From: Ampelocalamus luodianensis
Taxonomy: Eukaryota; Streptophyta; Magnoliopsida; Poales; Poaceae
Direction of reading: 5' to 3'
Length of the DNA stretch: 64,000 nt
Assembly: GCA_036346255.1 (NCBI GenBank)
Contig: CM070625.1
Coordinates: forward strand, 33,298,520-33,362,519
Positions within the stretch are counted from its first letter, which is position 1. Every line of letters begins with the position of its first letter. Under the pieces are notes generated by a model. The model worked only from the letters and a program-made list of their open reading frames with translations. It was not told the origin of the DNA and ran no database searches. Below, one piece after another: positions 32,521-44,818 of this stretch. The translations under genes and the position numbers were made by a program.

Positions 32521-33260
32521 CTGATGCACCAGACCGCATTTCAATTGAGATAAATAGGTAAATACTAGCCATAAATTTCAAAAACATTTTTCTACCCAGT
32601 TTTTTGTGCAATGGTAATAAACCTCGCTGAAATTATCATGTAGGGCCTTTGGGTAGGAATGGATTGACCCAATTCCTTTAGGTTGACAGGAAAAATGTAC
32701 TAAAATCCCTCCCAATTCGAAGAGATTGGACCTAATTCCTAGCCATCCATACAAGCCCGAAAGGGTAACATTTACACAAGCAAACAATTGCCCAATGCTG
32801 AAAGGTGCGACTTGTTAGCTCTCTATTGAAAATACACAGTTGAGTTTTCTAAAAAAAGAAATGAGTCGGGTTGAGTTTTCTACAAAAAAAGAAATGACTC
32901 AGTTAACTGAACTTCCCCTTTCTCAGTCAACTTCACTATGAAGTCTGAACTCAAATAGTTCGACATTTCCTTATTAATGTCTGCTCAAATGTCTCCTCAT
33001 TACTGAAGCTAACTACAGAACTTGATTATTATGTGTTAGGAATCAAGAAGGAGCGGAACCAACCATAGTCCAAGCCTCGAGCTGGGCAACTGTTTTTGAG
33101 CTGAACTCATATTTTGATGATTTTATCGAGAGATTTTTTATGGGTTTTTGATCTTATGCCTCGGACCATTGTCCTAAGGGTCCAAGGCTCAGCTCTGCCT
33201 CTGGAATCAAGCATGCAGTAATTTAACAGGAAAATAACAAAAGCCAATCCAGAGAGAGAG

Positions 33261-33321
33261 CTAAATGAGTGTAAGTATCCCAGATGCTTGGGCTCCTATC
33301 CTCAGCTGCTGCACCCTCATA
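33261..33321 (-). pseudogene. GH1 exon 2, donor site lost
   Basis: Encodes YEGAAAEDRSPSIWDTYTH, the conserved second GH1 block, with one residue missing after ED compared with the usual EDGRSPS. The acceptor is TTCTGCAG. The exon should end in phase 1 before a GT, but the next two bases are CT, so normal splicing of this intron is not expected. Confidence 0.85.
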
Positions 33322-33439
33322 CTGCAGAAACATAAATGTGCACATATGCGATCAAAGATGCAATCAAAGCTTGTATCTTCTCTGCATGATCTAAGTTAGA
33401 AACACCGCGCAGGAAAGATCATGTGCTCAATTTGGATAC

Positions 33440-33589
33440 CTGATAAGCTGAGGTCCCAGCTCCAAACGCAAAGCCATCTGGGAAGTCATCCCTTGTGAAC
33501 TGCAGTGCGCTCACGCCTTGCGCAGCCTCGAGCAGCAGCCATGCTGATGCTGAGAAGAAGAAGAGCAGCCGAATGCGTCTGATCTCCAT
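33440..33589 (-). pseudogene. GH1 exon 1 (signal peptide and N-terminus)
   Basis: Fifty codons from ATG at 33589. Residues 1-28 look like a signal peptide: basic MEIRRIR, then a hydrophobic LLFFFSASAWLLLEAA core. The mature GH1 start follows (FTRDDFPDGFAFGAGTSAYQ). It ends in phase 0 at a good donor, CAG|GTATCC. This start was chosen because the signal peptide begins exactly there; the upstream in-frame Met codons lie in promoter sequence. Confidence 0.9.
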
Positions 33590-33799
33590 TGCACCGCCGT
33601 GGACTTTGGGGCCCTGGCCGGATGTGCCACAGTTTCCCATTTGTATATTCCTGTGATAGTCATCCAGATCACAGAAATTGTTAGCCTGTGCATAAAATAG
33701 GACTTTAATTAGGTAGTCATGGGAGTAGTAGTCACATGACAAGGACATGGTCCATTAGTCAGCCTCCTCATTATTTTTTATTTATTTTCAAGAGTAGGT

Positions 33800-34011
33800 C
33801 GTTAAGTTTGATTGTAATAGGAATTTTGTTTTTTTTTTACGCATACCACCGTAAATGTATTCAGGTAATCCATAGAAAAGAGTAAGGACTTTATTTTAAA
33901 CATCTCTTTATATAGTAATATTGTCATTGTGCGCCTATGGGTTTTTCCGAAAGAGTTTTTCATGTAAAATCCGTGTCTTCCGTTCCTATTTTATATGCAT
34001 TATTTATAACA
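33800..34011 (+). repeat. 5' LTR of the old Copia element
   Basis: Aligns with 44819-45080 (CATAGAAAAGAGTAAG, TTTTTCATGTAAAAT) but lacks about 50 bp near a poly-T at 33830. The first base is C instead of T. The following primer-binding site is degenerate (GCATCAGCTC in place of ATCAGAGC). Confidence 0.8.
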
Positions 34012-34180
34012 AGTGATCGCATCAGCTCACGACAGTCGTCGAATCCAAAGCAAACAACAAACCAAAGCACATCCGTGCCTAGAAGTCATCTCAGAAATGA
34101 TCTTGTCGTCAGATAAAGCAGCAGCACAGGCTCAGAACCCATAAACATCCAACCCGAGGAAAGCCAGGTACACCCCCTAA

Positions 34181-34456
34181 GGCTGTTCCCAATGGGCAGT
34201 ATCTTAGTGCAGTTTCTTAGTACATGAGTAGTGTTATGATACCATCTTCCCAATGCATGGTTTCTTATAGTGTAGTATCTTAAGTTGTTTCATTTAATTA
34301 CATGCATGAGACTGTTTTGCGTTGGATTTCGAGCCGGACTAGTATCTAAATTAGATACTAGAGTACCATCTCTCTTCATTAACTATGGTGCTACATCATT
34401 ATTTTGCCTACATGGCAAGCTAAGATACCAGCCAAAGTGGAGCACTGGGAGCAGCC
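34181..34456. mobile_element. Tourist-like MITE with TAA target duplication
   Basis: Ends GGCTGTTCCCAATGGG and GCACTGGGAGCAGCC are inverted complements with few mismatches, flanked by TAA (34178-34180, 34457-34459). 276 bp, non-coding, PIF/Harbinger-like. Confidence 0.8.
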
Positions 34457-34859
34457 TAAGGAAAAGAAGCAGTCATCTACTCATCGCGTGATCACGAGGC
34501 GAGTAGACCTTCGATTCCCGGGTATAGCTATCGGCCAGAGCCAAGCCAAGTCAATCGAGGCGAGCAAGGCAAGTGCACAAGCACTGAACTCGAGGTGGAA
34601 AGCAACGTGCGTCCGCGTTTAGGCAGTCGAAGAAAAGCAAGCATGTCGTGTAGCGAGACATGACAATAAAAGGATTTTTCTTAGCTTTGTTTTCTTTGTA
34701 TACACAGAAGGTGTACAAGGAAGTCACAGTTTATTTCTAGGTGCACACAGATTCGTACCAGCAAATTCATGATTTATTCTGCATGGTGATTTTGCAGTAT
34801 GATTTTTCACTATTGGATCGAGACACAAGGTTTTTTTCTATGGCAAGTCAAGATGCTAG

Positions 34860-35480
34860 TTATTCTTGCATAACTCGATTTGGATGACGCTTTATTGAGA
34901 ATTGACAAGATGCTCGCTACTTGGTCACTTGAGGAGAACCAAAGAAAATATTATAAGGCCTTATCTCATATTCATCTTCATCTATCAAATAATATTCTGC
35001 ATAAGGTTTTAAAGGATAAGATTGCCACCACATTATGATTGAAACTAGAGCTGATTTATATGACCAAAGATCTAACATGTAAGATACATTTGAAGCAGAA
35101 GCTTTATCCGCACAAGATAACAAAAGGCAGATCATTATTGAACTACTTGACATCGTTCAAAGAAGTAGTCTCCGATCTCGAGTCTATGGAGATAAAATAT
35201 GATGATGAAAATTTGGGTCTTATTCTTTTACACTCGCTGCCTAATTTATACTCTATGTTCAAAGATACTATTCTATATAGTCGAGATACTCTTACACGTA
35301 ATGAAGTATATGAAGCATCGCACACGAAGGAAAAGACGAAACTCATGGTTCCGAACGAAAGTTCAAATTCGCATGCAGAATGTCTGGTTATCCGTGGTAG
35401 ATAATAGGAGCGAAGTTCAAGCAACGATTCAAGAGGCAAAAGCTCGAGCAGAAATTACGAAGACAGATTAAAATCCAGAT
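34860..35480 (+). pseudogene. Copia gag remnant of the old element
   Basis: A gag frame interrupted by a stop at about 35036. It shows LEENQRKYYKALSHIHLHLS then LLNYLTSFKEVVSDLESMEI and LLHSLPNLYSMFKDTILY, the UBN2 pattern of capsid proteins. Confidence 0.8.
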
Positions 35481-35599
35481 GCAAGAAAGATAGACATGGC
35501 ATATCTGAGTGCTAATGGGTACAGAAAAATAAGAAAATAAATAATAATTTCAAGAAGGATCAACAAAAGAATGTTGCTAAAGCCACCACTGTTACTAAG

Positions 35600-37250
35600 C
35601 AAGATTCTGATAGAGATGTTCTCATTGCCTTTACTGGTAATTCTAAAACTGGTGATGAGTGGATTCATGATATGGCCTACACTTTCCACATGAGTCTGAA
35701 TTGAGATTGGTTCATGAATTATGAAACTACGCCAAGTTGTTCTATGTTGATAGGTAATAATTCACCATGCAAGATTACATGCATTAGTTCTATCCAAATC
35801 AATATGTTTGATGGCACCATCAGAACTTTGTCGAATGTTCGACATATTGCGGGTACTCAGGAGTGTAGCTGGGTACAAGTATTCTTGATGCTAAAGGGTA
35901 CCCTTGATGCATTAGCCAAGAGAAATCTTATCTCGCTGAGTACTCTTGATGCTAAATGGTACAAGTATTCAGATAGAGGTGGAGTCCTAAAGATCTTCAA
36001 GGGCCCTTTTATTGTGATGAAAGGTGATATGAAAGCTGCTAACTTATATCATCTGCAAGGTACTATAATTTTAAATAATATTGTTGTTGCCTCAAATAAA
36101 TCATCATATTCTGATGCTACTAATCTTTCGTATATGCGTCTAAAGCATATGACTGGAAATGACATGATTGAGTTATGGTAAAGAGGACTCCTTAATAGTC
36201 AAAGCATCGACGAGTTGAAGTTTTGTGATCATGAGTGTCTTCGGTAAGTAAAAGAGAGTGAAGTTCAGCACAACAATTCACTCTACAAAAGGCATATTGG
36301 ATTATATTCACTTTGATTTGTTGGGAGAATCCCACATTCTGTCTCTTGGAGGTATTGGCTACATGTTGACCATTATTGATGATTATTCAAGAAGAGTTTG
36401 ACCATATTTCATGTAGTACAAATTGGATGTGTTCATGACATTCAAGGAGTGAAATATTATGATTGAAAAGCAAACTGGCAAGCATATCAAGAAGCTACGT
36501 ACCGATAATGGCTTGGAGTTCTGTTCTGGAGAATTTGAAGCTTTATACAGATAAGAGGGCATTATGAGATATTATACTGTCCTAAGTACTCCTCATCAAA
36601 ATAGTGTGGCCGAACGCATGAACATAACCATTATGGAGAAGGTACATTGCATGTTATCTGAATCCGTCTTATCTAGGAGTTATTAGGTTGAAGCCGCATC
36701 CACTACTTGTTATTTGATCAATCAAACATCCAACCTAGTAATTAATAAGAAGACTCTAATCGATGTATGCTCTGGTTCTCCAGCAGATTATTCAAATTTG
36801 AGAATATTTGAATGTCATGCTTATGCTCGTGTTAACAATGGTAAGCTGGAGTCTAAAGAAGCTAAGTGTATTTTTCTTGGTTATAAACCCGGTGTGAACA
36901 GATATAAATCATGGAATCCTAAAACTAGAAAGGTAGTTATTAGCAGAAGTGTTATTTTTTTTATGAATCTGCTATATTGCATGATTAACCGTCTATTGAT
37001 GTTCCTGTTGAGAAGCCGCAGAAATCAAGCGTGGAGGTGGAGCATGTTGTTGATTTAGGATCTACACCGGAAGCCAAAACAGAAAACATACATATTATTC
37101 CTATTATCTTTCAACCACTACAACATTCCATTGCAGTCGGCGGACCTAAAAGGAATATTCAAGCTCCTAAGAGATTGATTGCAGAAGCTAACATTGTTGT
37201 TTATGCTTTGAATGTGACAGAAGAAATTGAAAGTACTACAAAACATTCCA
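35600..37250 (+). pseudogene. Copia protease-integrase remnant
   Basis: The protease start reads WIHDMAYTFHM where functional elements have an Asp-Thr/Ser-Gly/Ala/Cys triad, so the active site is lost. Then NNSPCKITCISSIQINMFDG, TLDAKWYKYSDRGGVLKIFK and LRLKHM-type GAG-pre-integrase blocks, then integrase fragments (KKLRTDNGLEFC in one frame) and FECHAYARVNNGKLESKEAK near 36800. Many stops. Confidence 0.75.
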
Positions 37251-37354
37251 CTTATTCAGAGGTTATCTGTTTTGGTTATTTAGAGACATGGATGATTGTC
37301 ATGCATGATGAGATGTAATTTCTTGAGAAGAATGATACTTGAGAGCCGGTCAAG

Positions 37355-37732
37355 TTGTCAATTGATAAGAAGACAAATGGATCTTCAAGAAAAAAAAGAA
37401 ATGGATCTTCAAGAAAAAAAGAAGGCATTTCACAAACCGAAGAAGTTAGGTACAAGGCAAGGCTCATTGCTAAAGGATACAACCAAATTCCAGGTATTGA
37501 TTTTACATATATATTTTCACCACTTGCGAAGTATAGTTACATTCATACTTTACTCAGTATAGTGGTTATGCATGATTATGAGCTTGAACAATTGGATGTA
37601 AAAATTGTTTTCTTACATGGGGAATTGGAGGAAGACATTTATATGGAGCAAATAGAATGTTTTGTCTATCCGGGAAAGAAGAATTATGCTTGCAAGTTGA
37701 ACAAATCTTTTGATGGTTTGAAGCAATCATCC
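37355..37732 (+). pseudogene. Copia reverse transcriptase, left part
   Basis: A frame with YKARLIAKGYNQIPGIDFTY, YELEQLDVKIVFLHGELEED and CKLNKSFDGLKQSS, i.e. conserved RT_2 blocks. It stops exactly at the Gypsy LTR inserted within the KQSPRQWY motif. Confidence 0.85.
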
Positions 37733-40700
37733 TGTAACATCCCAAAAAATCCCAATTTTAGGAAAGAATGTTAAAAATAAATAAAGGTAAAATTTTTAGC
37801 ATGTTTATGTATGGAAAATAAATTGTGCATGTTTTTTAACTTTTGCATAAAACAAATATTAAAATTATATGGAAATGGCAACTTGGAAGAATTTTAGAGA
37901 AAAACACAAAATATATTAAATCCTTAAAAAATTACAAACTAAACCATACCATGGCTGGAGCCCCCCAAAAAAAATTCATAATTTCTAGAGCCTTTTTATA
38001 TGTTTAAAAAATTACCAATTTCTCGGTCTTTTTTGGAAAAAAAAATCAGAATCTCATTTGAATTTCCTGTTGGGCGAATGGGCCGAATCTGCACTGGCTC
38101 AACTCCTTCGTGCCTGCTCCAGCCTATGCCAGTGCTCTCTCTCTCTCTCTCTCTGCTGGCCCCACCTATCGAAAACCTTCTTCTACCTCGCTCCCATGCC
38201 CGCACGCTAACGCGGCTCCGCTGCTTGCCCATGGTTCAAGACCGCCGCCCACATTTTGTTGCCTCAACCACCCCTGTCACCTCCGCCTGTTGTCGCCCAT
38301 GCTATCCATCCCATTGACGGCCCTTTTCTCGTGCAGCAGAGAGACCCGAGGTCGCCCACGAGATTCTCGTGTGACCGCCAGCGTCTCATCATTCTTCTCG
38401 CGCATTTATCCCAGCTACTTAAGCAATAGAGCATGCATTGACATCCTCTGCTCTCCCATGTTCTATTTCATGAAAACCTAAGCTTGATCGCTCCTTGGTT
38501 TCGTGAGAACGATTGCATCGTCTCCGACGCTGGTGAGCGTGCCTCTGCAGCTCCGCCTCTCTAGTGAGCCTCCCCACCCATAACACTCATGTCATTTTGA
38601 TCGTCATCCATCACTCATTCCTATCCTTTACTCAATGCAGCTCCGGGAGTCTCATAGCTTGATCGCACTCACCTTTATCCCTGACCCCAGCGTGCACCCG
38701 ATCTGAGCTCAGTGTTCTCGTTGTTTTAGCGGGTTTGAACCTCCCCCGAGTGCGTCATCATGTGTTCCAACCCACCTTTGTCTAATCCCCTCACTCAACG
38801 CAGGTACACTCGCCACGAATCCAAGCATCATCGTCATCTTCCTTACTCACGGCCGCTGCCACCATTTTCATTCTTCTCTGAAGCCCAGTGAGCCTCGATC
38901 CAATTCCTTGCATCCACACCATCCTTAGGACCTCAAGAATCTAATGAGCTACCTCTTCTAGCACTCCATCATCGTAGAGCGCCAGCACTAAGGGCCTCCC
39001 CTGCGTCGTCGTAGCTCAACGTCGACAAGTCGTTCCAGAACCTCTCCAACCTCATCATCTTCTCCTTCATGGTCATGGTGAGCCTCTGAACCTCATGCAC
39101 ACTTCAATTTGTAGAGGGCGAGTAGTTTACGTCGCATCCCCGTAGCTACCCAAGGCGCTGCCGTGGCTGCATGTCACCGGCTCGCCTTCGTTGACCCTGG
39201 GTCCTCGTGTCTAGCCCGTTAGCATCGCCTGGACTCACTAAGTCCAGTGCGCCTCTCCTTTAGCCTGGAGGAAGTCTCCTACGGCAAAGCCATCGTAGAC
39301 CCGAAGCTTCTCATCACCTCTTGTTGCCATAACGCCGACTTCGGCCATCTTTGTCGCCGCCACTACCACCCATAGTTTCACCCTGCTTTCCTCTTTCCAT
39401 TCTGCTGCTTATTGCGTCATTCATCGGCGAAAGAGCGCGCCATGCCCTTCGGCCGCGCATAGCTCTGCTCCCTTCTCTTCTCTCACTGATAGTGGGTCCC
39501 ACTTGGGTTGATTATTAGCTTAACACTAATGACAGTGGTTAAGTAAAATTAATCAATGATATGTGGGACCGGCTAAAAACTTAATAAAAAATCTAATTTA
39601 AAACACTTTTAGTGTATGAGTCACTGACATGTCGGACCACACACTATTCTTAGTTTTAGAACCCGAGAGACTAACATGTGGACCCCAGCCGTCAGTTAAT
39701 TAAAATAAAAATAGGTTTAATCATTAGTTAATAAATAATGAGTCTATGACAAGTGGGATCATATCTTCTTTCATAAATAAAATCTAGAAAATAGAAATAT
39801 GTCACTGACAAGTAGGCTCCACATGTAAGTTAATAAAATTCGGAAAAATGAGAAAATGTGCATTCAGTTAAGAAGAAAATACGCTTTCTCTATTAGAAAG
39901 TGTAAACCTCAGAAGAACTCAGAGGAAAATATGTTTTCTCTATTAGAAAGTGTAAACCTCATATAATACGCTATCGATGTCACCATTTTCTTATTTTCCA
40001 GAATTTTTAAACCGAAGCAAATTAAAACGTTAATAACTTTTGCATACGAACTCCAAATTGAATGAATCTTTTTTCCTAAATTCATCTAAAATCATGCTTT
40101 GTCTGACTACACAAAAATATTTGAATTTTGTTGCTGTTGAAATTATTTTTCTATAATTAATTGCTATCGGCTCTTTTTGAATAGACGTCGATACTTCGAA
40201 CGAAATTTACGACGATCCTCCATCCTCATACTCTGAGATACCAGAGCAAAGCAAGCACCCCTTTGACCATGTTGATCCTATTATCTCAATTATTGTACTT
40301 CTTTTTGTACAATCTATTATGCATGTGTGTATGTTTGCTTAAAATTGCTATATTTGGGGACAACGGTAGTTATATTCCTATTCAATGCATGATCCTCCTT
40401 GAAATATTGGTATCCTTACTGTTGTAGCCATTAAGTTATGGTTTATGCGATAGATTATGTCGATTTGGGTATTTCGAGTGCGAATTCGCACAAAAGCTTA
40501 GCCGGGTTCTAGATTTACTAAAATTGGAAACTGGATGAAATGTTTAATATGAATTTAGGAGATTTTAAAATGATATGCCAAAGGGGTTTACCTCTATTAT
40601 TTTGTATGAAGATAAAAATGAAAAAAAATAGTTTGTGGCGCGAGCGAGTTATATTATAATCTGAGTGTGAGAGGTGTATCTCACAAGTAGATAGGGGGAG

Positions 40701-41472
40701 ATCCTCGTCCGTGTCAATTAAGAACCGAACACCGGTACCACCAATCTAAGCCTAAGCGTACAACTATATGTGCCGGTATAGGACGGCCTTAGCTAAATAA
40801 GTCATTAAAGACTAGCCTTGCATATTGGTAGGTCGTAGTAGTACGGGCATGACCGGGTAGGCTTGCTTAAAGGGGCTCCCTTCACCGAGGCGTTAGGACC
40901 AAAGCCTTCTGATACAACGGTTAATGCCTCACTTTGACGGGAGAAACCCAGGATCAGAGTGAGGGCTTTTATTGCCGGGCTAGTGCAAGGCTAGGACTAG
41001 GTGATGTAAAAGCTTTGTTACGTGCTCTAGACTGCTTACTAAAAGATCGTGAGCAGTGGTATCGATGGATACCGGATAAACTAGAGAATCTGTATACTAT
41101 GGGTAAAGTTGTGCACCTCTGCAGAGTGTAAATCTATTTAAATAGTCGTTCATGCGGTTATGAGCGTGCTTAGTGCAGTCCATCGGGTATAGTCTTTGCT
41201 TTTGCGAAAAATAGTCTTATCGGGAAATGTTGGGATGGATATTTTTGGTGATATTTGAATTGAGTGCCATGGTATGACTGAAAATAAGATGTTGATCGCA
41301 GCCAAGGAGGGTTGTGATTTATTATTTATCAAGTTACTTACTTTTTGGTCTTTATCTATTTAATTGCTCTTTAAACTTCAATTGCAAAATGCTATGTATT
41401 GATATTGCAAATAAAATTTACTTAATGCTAAAAATAACTTGTAGCATAGAGCTTCATCCCTTGTTAACTATG

Positions 41473-41477
<5 letters not shown>

Positions 41478-41542
<65 letters not shown>

Positions 41543-41570
41543 TATACGTATACATACATATATGTATATA
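41478..41570. repeat. TA and TATG microsatellite
   Basis: About 20 TA repeats followed by TATG repeats and a TATACGTATACATACATA tract. Inside the Gypsy LTR. Confidence 0.95.
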
Positions 41571-41688
41571 TTGCGATACACTACAAGTCTTGCTGAGTAC
41601 GCAATATACTCAATGTTGCTTAAATTATTGTTCACAGGATGAGGTTGACCATATATCGGACGATGCCTTCTTCAGTCCCGGTACCGGG

Positions 41689-43335
41689 TGAAAGCATCTA
41701 AGCCCCTAAAAATGGTTTTGGTAATTAATGTCAATAATGTATTATGGGACTAACATGTGTGCTAAGATGTTTAATGGTTTAGTCCCGAAATTTGAATGAT
41801 GACATGAAAAGGCAATGCAAAGATGATAAAAAGATCGACATGGCTCAAGGTAAAAGCATCATAAAGTCTAAGGATCTTTTTGTAGTATTTTAACGGTCTT
41901 GGTGTTTGAAGAAAAGATCGAATTTGTAGATTAGACGATGTACTATTAAGAGCGATCAATGCTAGTAGCTTGGATGATTATTAATGTGCCATATTAATCA
42001 ACTAGGAGTCATGCATTGTATTTGTTTTTGCCTCTGGAAAACTATTCAGCAAAATCGGTATGACCGCAGTTGATAAGCGGTACAACTGCAAGTCAGTAGT
42101 ACCGGATTCTACATGGCGGTATGTATTTCTTAGAGAGCATGTTTTTAAGACCTTTTCTTTAATTCTAAAAATGGTATGATCGCATTTGATAAGCGGTATT
42201 ACCGCATGCCAGTAGTACCGAAATCTAGTTGGTGGTATGTATTTTCCAAAGAGGATGTTTTTGGGAGTTTTCTTGAATCTAAAGAAAACAGTATGATTGC
42301 ATTTTCTGAGCAGTACTATCAGAGAGCAGTAGTACTGGGATTTATATGGCAGTACATTATTTCCAAAGAGGGTGTTTTTTTGTGTTTCTCAAAACCTTTA
42401 GAAATCGGTAGTTCCGTTCTAGCCGAGCAGTATTACTACCGCTACTGGTTTATAGTTGGTGGTAGTACCGTACCTTTTTCTGTAACGGCTAGTTTAGAGC
42501 ATTAAATGCTACTGTTCCGACTATTGATCATGAAGAGCAGTAGTACCAAATTTGTTCAGCGATAATACCGCAAATGCTGAATTTTTTAGGAACTTTGTTC
42601 AAACGGCTAGTTTTGTGGTTGGAGCTATAAATATACCCCTACTTGCACTAAGCTCAAAACTTTTGGCCATATTGAATATTCTTGAGGCTTTGGTGCTCTC
42701 TCTTCTACTCATTTGTATTCAATTCACATTTTGAGGTAGTTGAGAGCATTTAAGTGCATTGTATCATTAGTTGATCATTTTGTCACTTGATAATCTTCAA
42801 GAAAGCGTTGCGATTTATTATTCTTGATGCTTGCCGGCACGTAGATGGCTTGGAGGAGTTTTGCGCGGTGATCTCTTCAAGAAGAGTGTGAAGAGGCCCG
42901 GCAACAGTTGTGATTAGTTTGGAACTCACCATCTCCGAAGTTGAGGAAGAGCATCCATAGTGAAATCGAGGTGCAAAGGCTTAATTCGTGGAGCTGGTCC
43001 AATTTGTTTGGACTTACCTCAACGTGGACTAGTGAAAACTAGCAAGTCTTTGATACCACAGGAAAATATCGTTTGTCTCTATTGTGATTTATCTGTTGCC
43101 TTTACTAATTCTGCATTTACTTTTCTAGCAATTATTTGTGTAGAATTGCTTAGCTAGAATTGTATCTAGTATTAGTAGATTCTTAAGTTGCCTTAGCAAA
43201 TATTGATCTTTTCTTGTAAACTTGTGCTAGTAATGCTTCTTTAAGATCCTAATTGTTAAAATTGTCAATTAGAGTACAAGAATATTTATAATCTCCTATT
43301 CATCCCCTCTCTAGTCGGTTATCCTTGATCCTACA
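41689..43335 (+). mobile_element. Copia-type solo LTR nested in the Gypsy LTR
   Basis: Runs from TGAAAGCATCTAAGCCCC at 41689 to CCTATTCATCCCCTCTCTAG then ATCCTACA at 43335, a start and end typical of a widespread grass Copia LTR. 1.65 kb, no internal region, so it is a solo LTR left by recombination. A clear target duplication was not found (CCGGG left, CTAGG right). It contains a 117-bp tandem repeat. Confidence 0.75.
42051..42480. repeat. 117-bp tandem repeat within the solo LTR
   Basis: Units begin near 42051, 42168, 42285 and 42401. Each has a GGTATGA-type start, GATAAGCGGTA or a variant, CAGTAGTACCG and a TATTTCCAAAGAGG-type block. Three units plus a partial unit. Confidence 0.75.
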
Positions 43336-43659
43336 CTAGGGTAGTACGGGGATGGGTCTTTCTAAGATTTTCTCCTTGTCGGTTGCCTGAGGGTTTGGAT
43401 GGGCATGCCACTGGACTTTTGCTTTTAATCTACTAAATTTCCACTGCTACTTCTGATACTTGAACTTTTATTTGGATGGTCGGACTTTGTATTGTAAACT
43501 ATGTAATTGTCTAAATTTATGTACCATATTTGTTTTATGTTGTACGTATATTGTGTATGAATGTGTATACCAATGTTTTGGATGCATGTACTAGCCACTG
43601 ATCACCGGACTAGTACGGTACACACGAGGATTTCGAGTATTCAACGCCGGGGTCTGACA

Positions 43660-44000
43660 CACCCACACAGTGGTACAAGATATTTTAACTCCTTTATAAT
43701 CACTCAGTATTTTAAAAGATCTGATTATGATAGTTGTGTTTATTTGAAGACAATTAATGGCTCAGCTATTTATTTGCTCCTATATGATAATGATATATTG
43801 ATTGCTACAAAAGACAAGGTAAAAATTTCAAAATTGAATGCACAATTGAGTAATGAATTTGAGATGAAAGATCTTGGTATAGCAAAGAAGATTCTTGGTA
43901 TGGAAATTATCAGAGATAGACGGTTTTGAAAATTATACCTAAGTCAAAAATGGTGTATTGATAAAGTTATTCATCGTTTCAACATGCATAAGGCCAAACT
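43660..44000 (+). pseudogene. Copia reverse transcriptase, right part
   Basis: Continues the RT after the Gypsy LTR: TQWYK, then CVYLKTINGSAIYLLLYDND, where the usual YVDD motif reads YDND, and DLGIAKKILGMEIIRDR. Stops interrupt it. Confidence 0.8.
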
Positions 44001-44059
44001 GTTGAATACTCTGCTAGCTGCACATTTTAAACTTTCTGTAGCGTCATGTCCACAGTCAG

Positions 44060-44715
44060 ATGATGAAGTTTAATATGCTAGTGCAATTGATTCACTTATG
44101 TATGCCATGGTATATTCTCACCCCCGATTTATCTCAATCAATGAGTGTTGTTAGTAGATACATGGCTAATCCTTGCAAAGAGCATTGGAAGCAATTCATT
44201 GGATTTTCAGATACTTGCAGGGCATATTTGATGCTTGTTTATAGTTTGGAAAGACTAAAGATAGAATCGTTGGTTATGTAGACTTAGATTTTGCTAGAGA
44301 TTTGGGTAAGAGAAGAACTCTTACTGGTTATATGTTCACTGTTAAAGAATATGTCATTAGTTAGAAAGCAAGCCTACAAGCTATTGTTGCATTTTTCACT
44401 ACAGAAGCTGAGTATATGGCTATTTCTGAAACTTGCAAAGAATTCGTTTGACTAAGAGGTTTGTTTATTAAGCTTTGTGGAAGTACGTCTTGTACTACAA
44501 TATTCTGCAGCAGTCGAAGCGTTATTTACCTATTAGATATTTCATGAGAGAACGAAGCACATTGATAGCAAATATCATTACATTCGAGGTGTCATTGCTC
44601 AAGGTGATATTAAAGTCAGCAAGATAAGTACTCATGATGATTCAGCTGATATAATGACAAAGCTAGTTTCTACCCCTAAGTTTGAGCTTTGCTAAGACTT
44701 AGTTGGTATCATTCA
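44060..44715 (+). pseudogene. Copia RNase H remnant
   Basis: Frames with MSVVSRYMANPCKEHWKQF, then a YMAISETCKEF block and final residues typical of Copia RNase H, all broken by stops. About 100 bp before the 3' LTR. Confidence 0.75.
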
Positions 44716-44818
44716 GTAGTCCTATGAACGTTCGGCACACAAGGTGTTCATGCTAATCTGTTTCGAGGAGATCACGTTTTGTTTTGGCTACCGGAGTAAT
44801 TCGTCTCAAGATGGAGAT

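Larger units (their letters stand above)
4856..33589 (-). pseudogene. GH1 beta-glucosidase pseudogene, split by a 26.6-kb intron and 3'-truncated
   Basis: The first eight exons of a plant family-1 glycoside hydrolase, which would hydrolyse beta-glucosides after secretion, are recognisable on the minus strand in the canonical order with mostly consistent splice phases. The gene is dead for several visible reasons. The exon 2 donor reads CT instead of GT. Exon 7 has a one-base frameshift. The Asn of the NEP motif is replaced by Leu. Exon 8 has lost about 16 codons and then runs into a Copia LTR at 4855. The second catalytic Glu (the TENG region) and the whole C-terminal half are absent. Intron 5 carries the CACTA duplication, and a Copia element lies 211 bp upstream of the start codon. 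The exact GH1 subgroup was not determined. Confidence 0.9.
37733..43659 (+). mobile_element. Gypsy-type solo LTR inserted in Copia reverse transcriptase
   Basis: Starts TGTAACATCCC at 37733 and ends GGGTCTGACA at 43659, with CATCC before (37728-37732) and CACCC after (43660-43664) as a 5-bp target duplication with one mismatch. Joining the flanks restores the conserved RT reading through KQSS..QWYK. Without the nested LTR at 41689-43335 it is about 4.28 kb, long for an LTR, so further unrecognised insertions are possible. Includes GC-rich 38150-39480, a CT microsatellite near 38137 and a TA/TATG tract at 41478-41570. No polyprotein gene inside. Confidence 0.75.

Noticed and set aside
38110..38481. 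123-codon ORF in the Gypsy LTR
   Set aside because: Begins in a CT microsatellite and is Ser/Pro/Arg-rich without a recognisable domain; lies inside an LTR.
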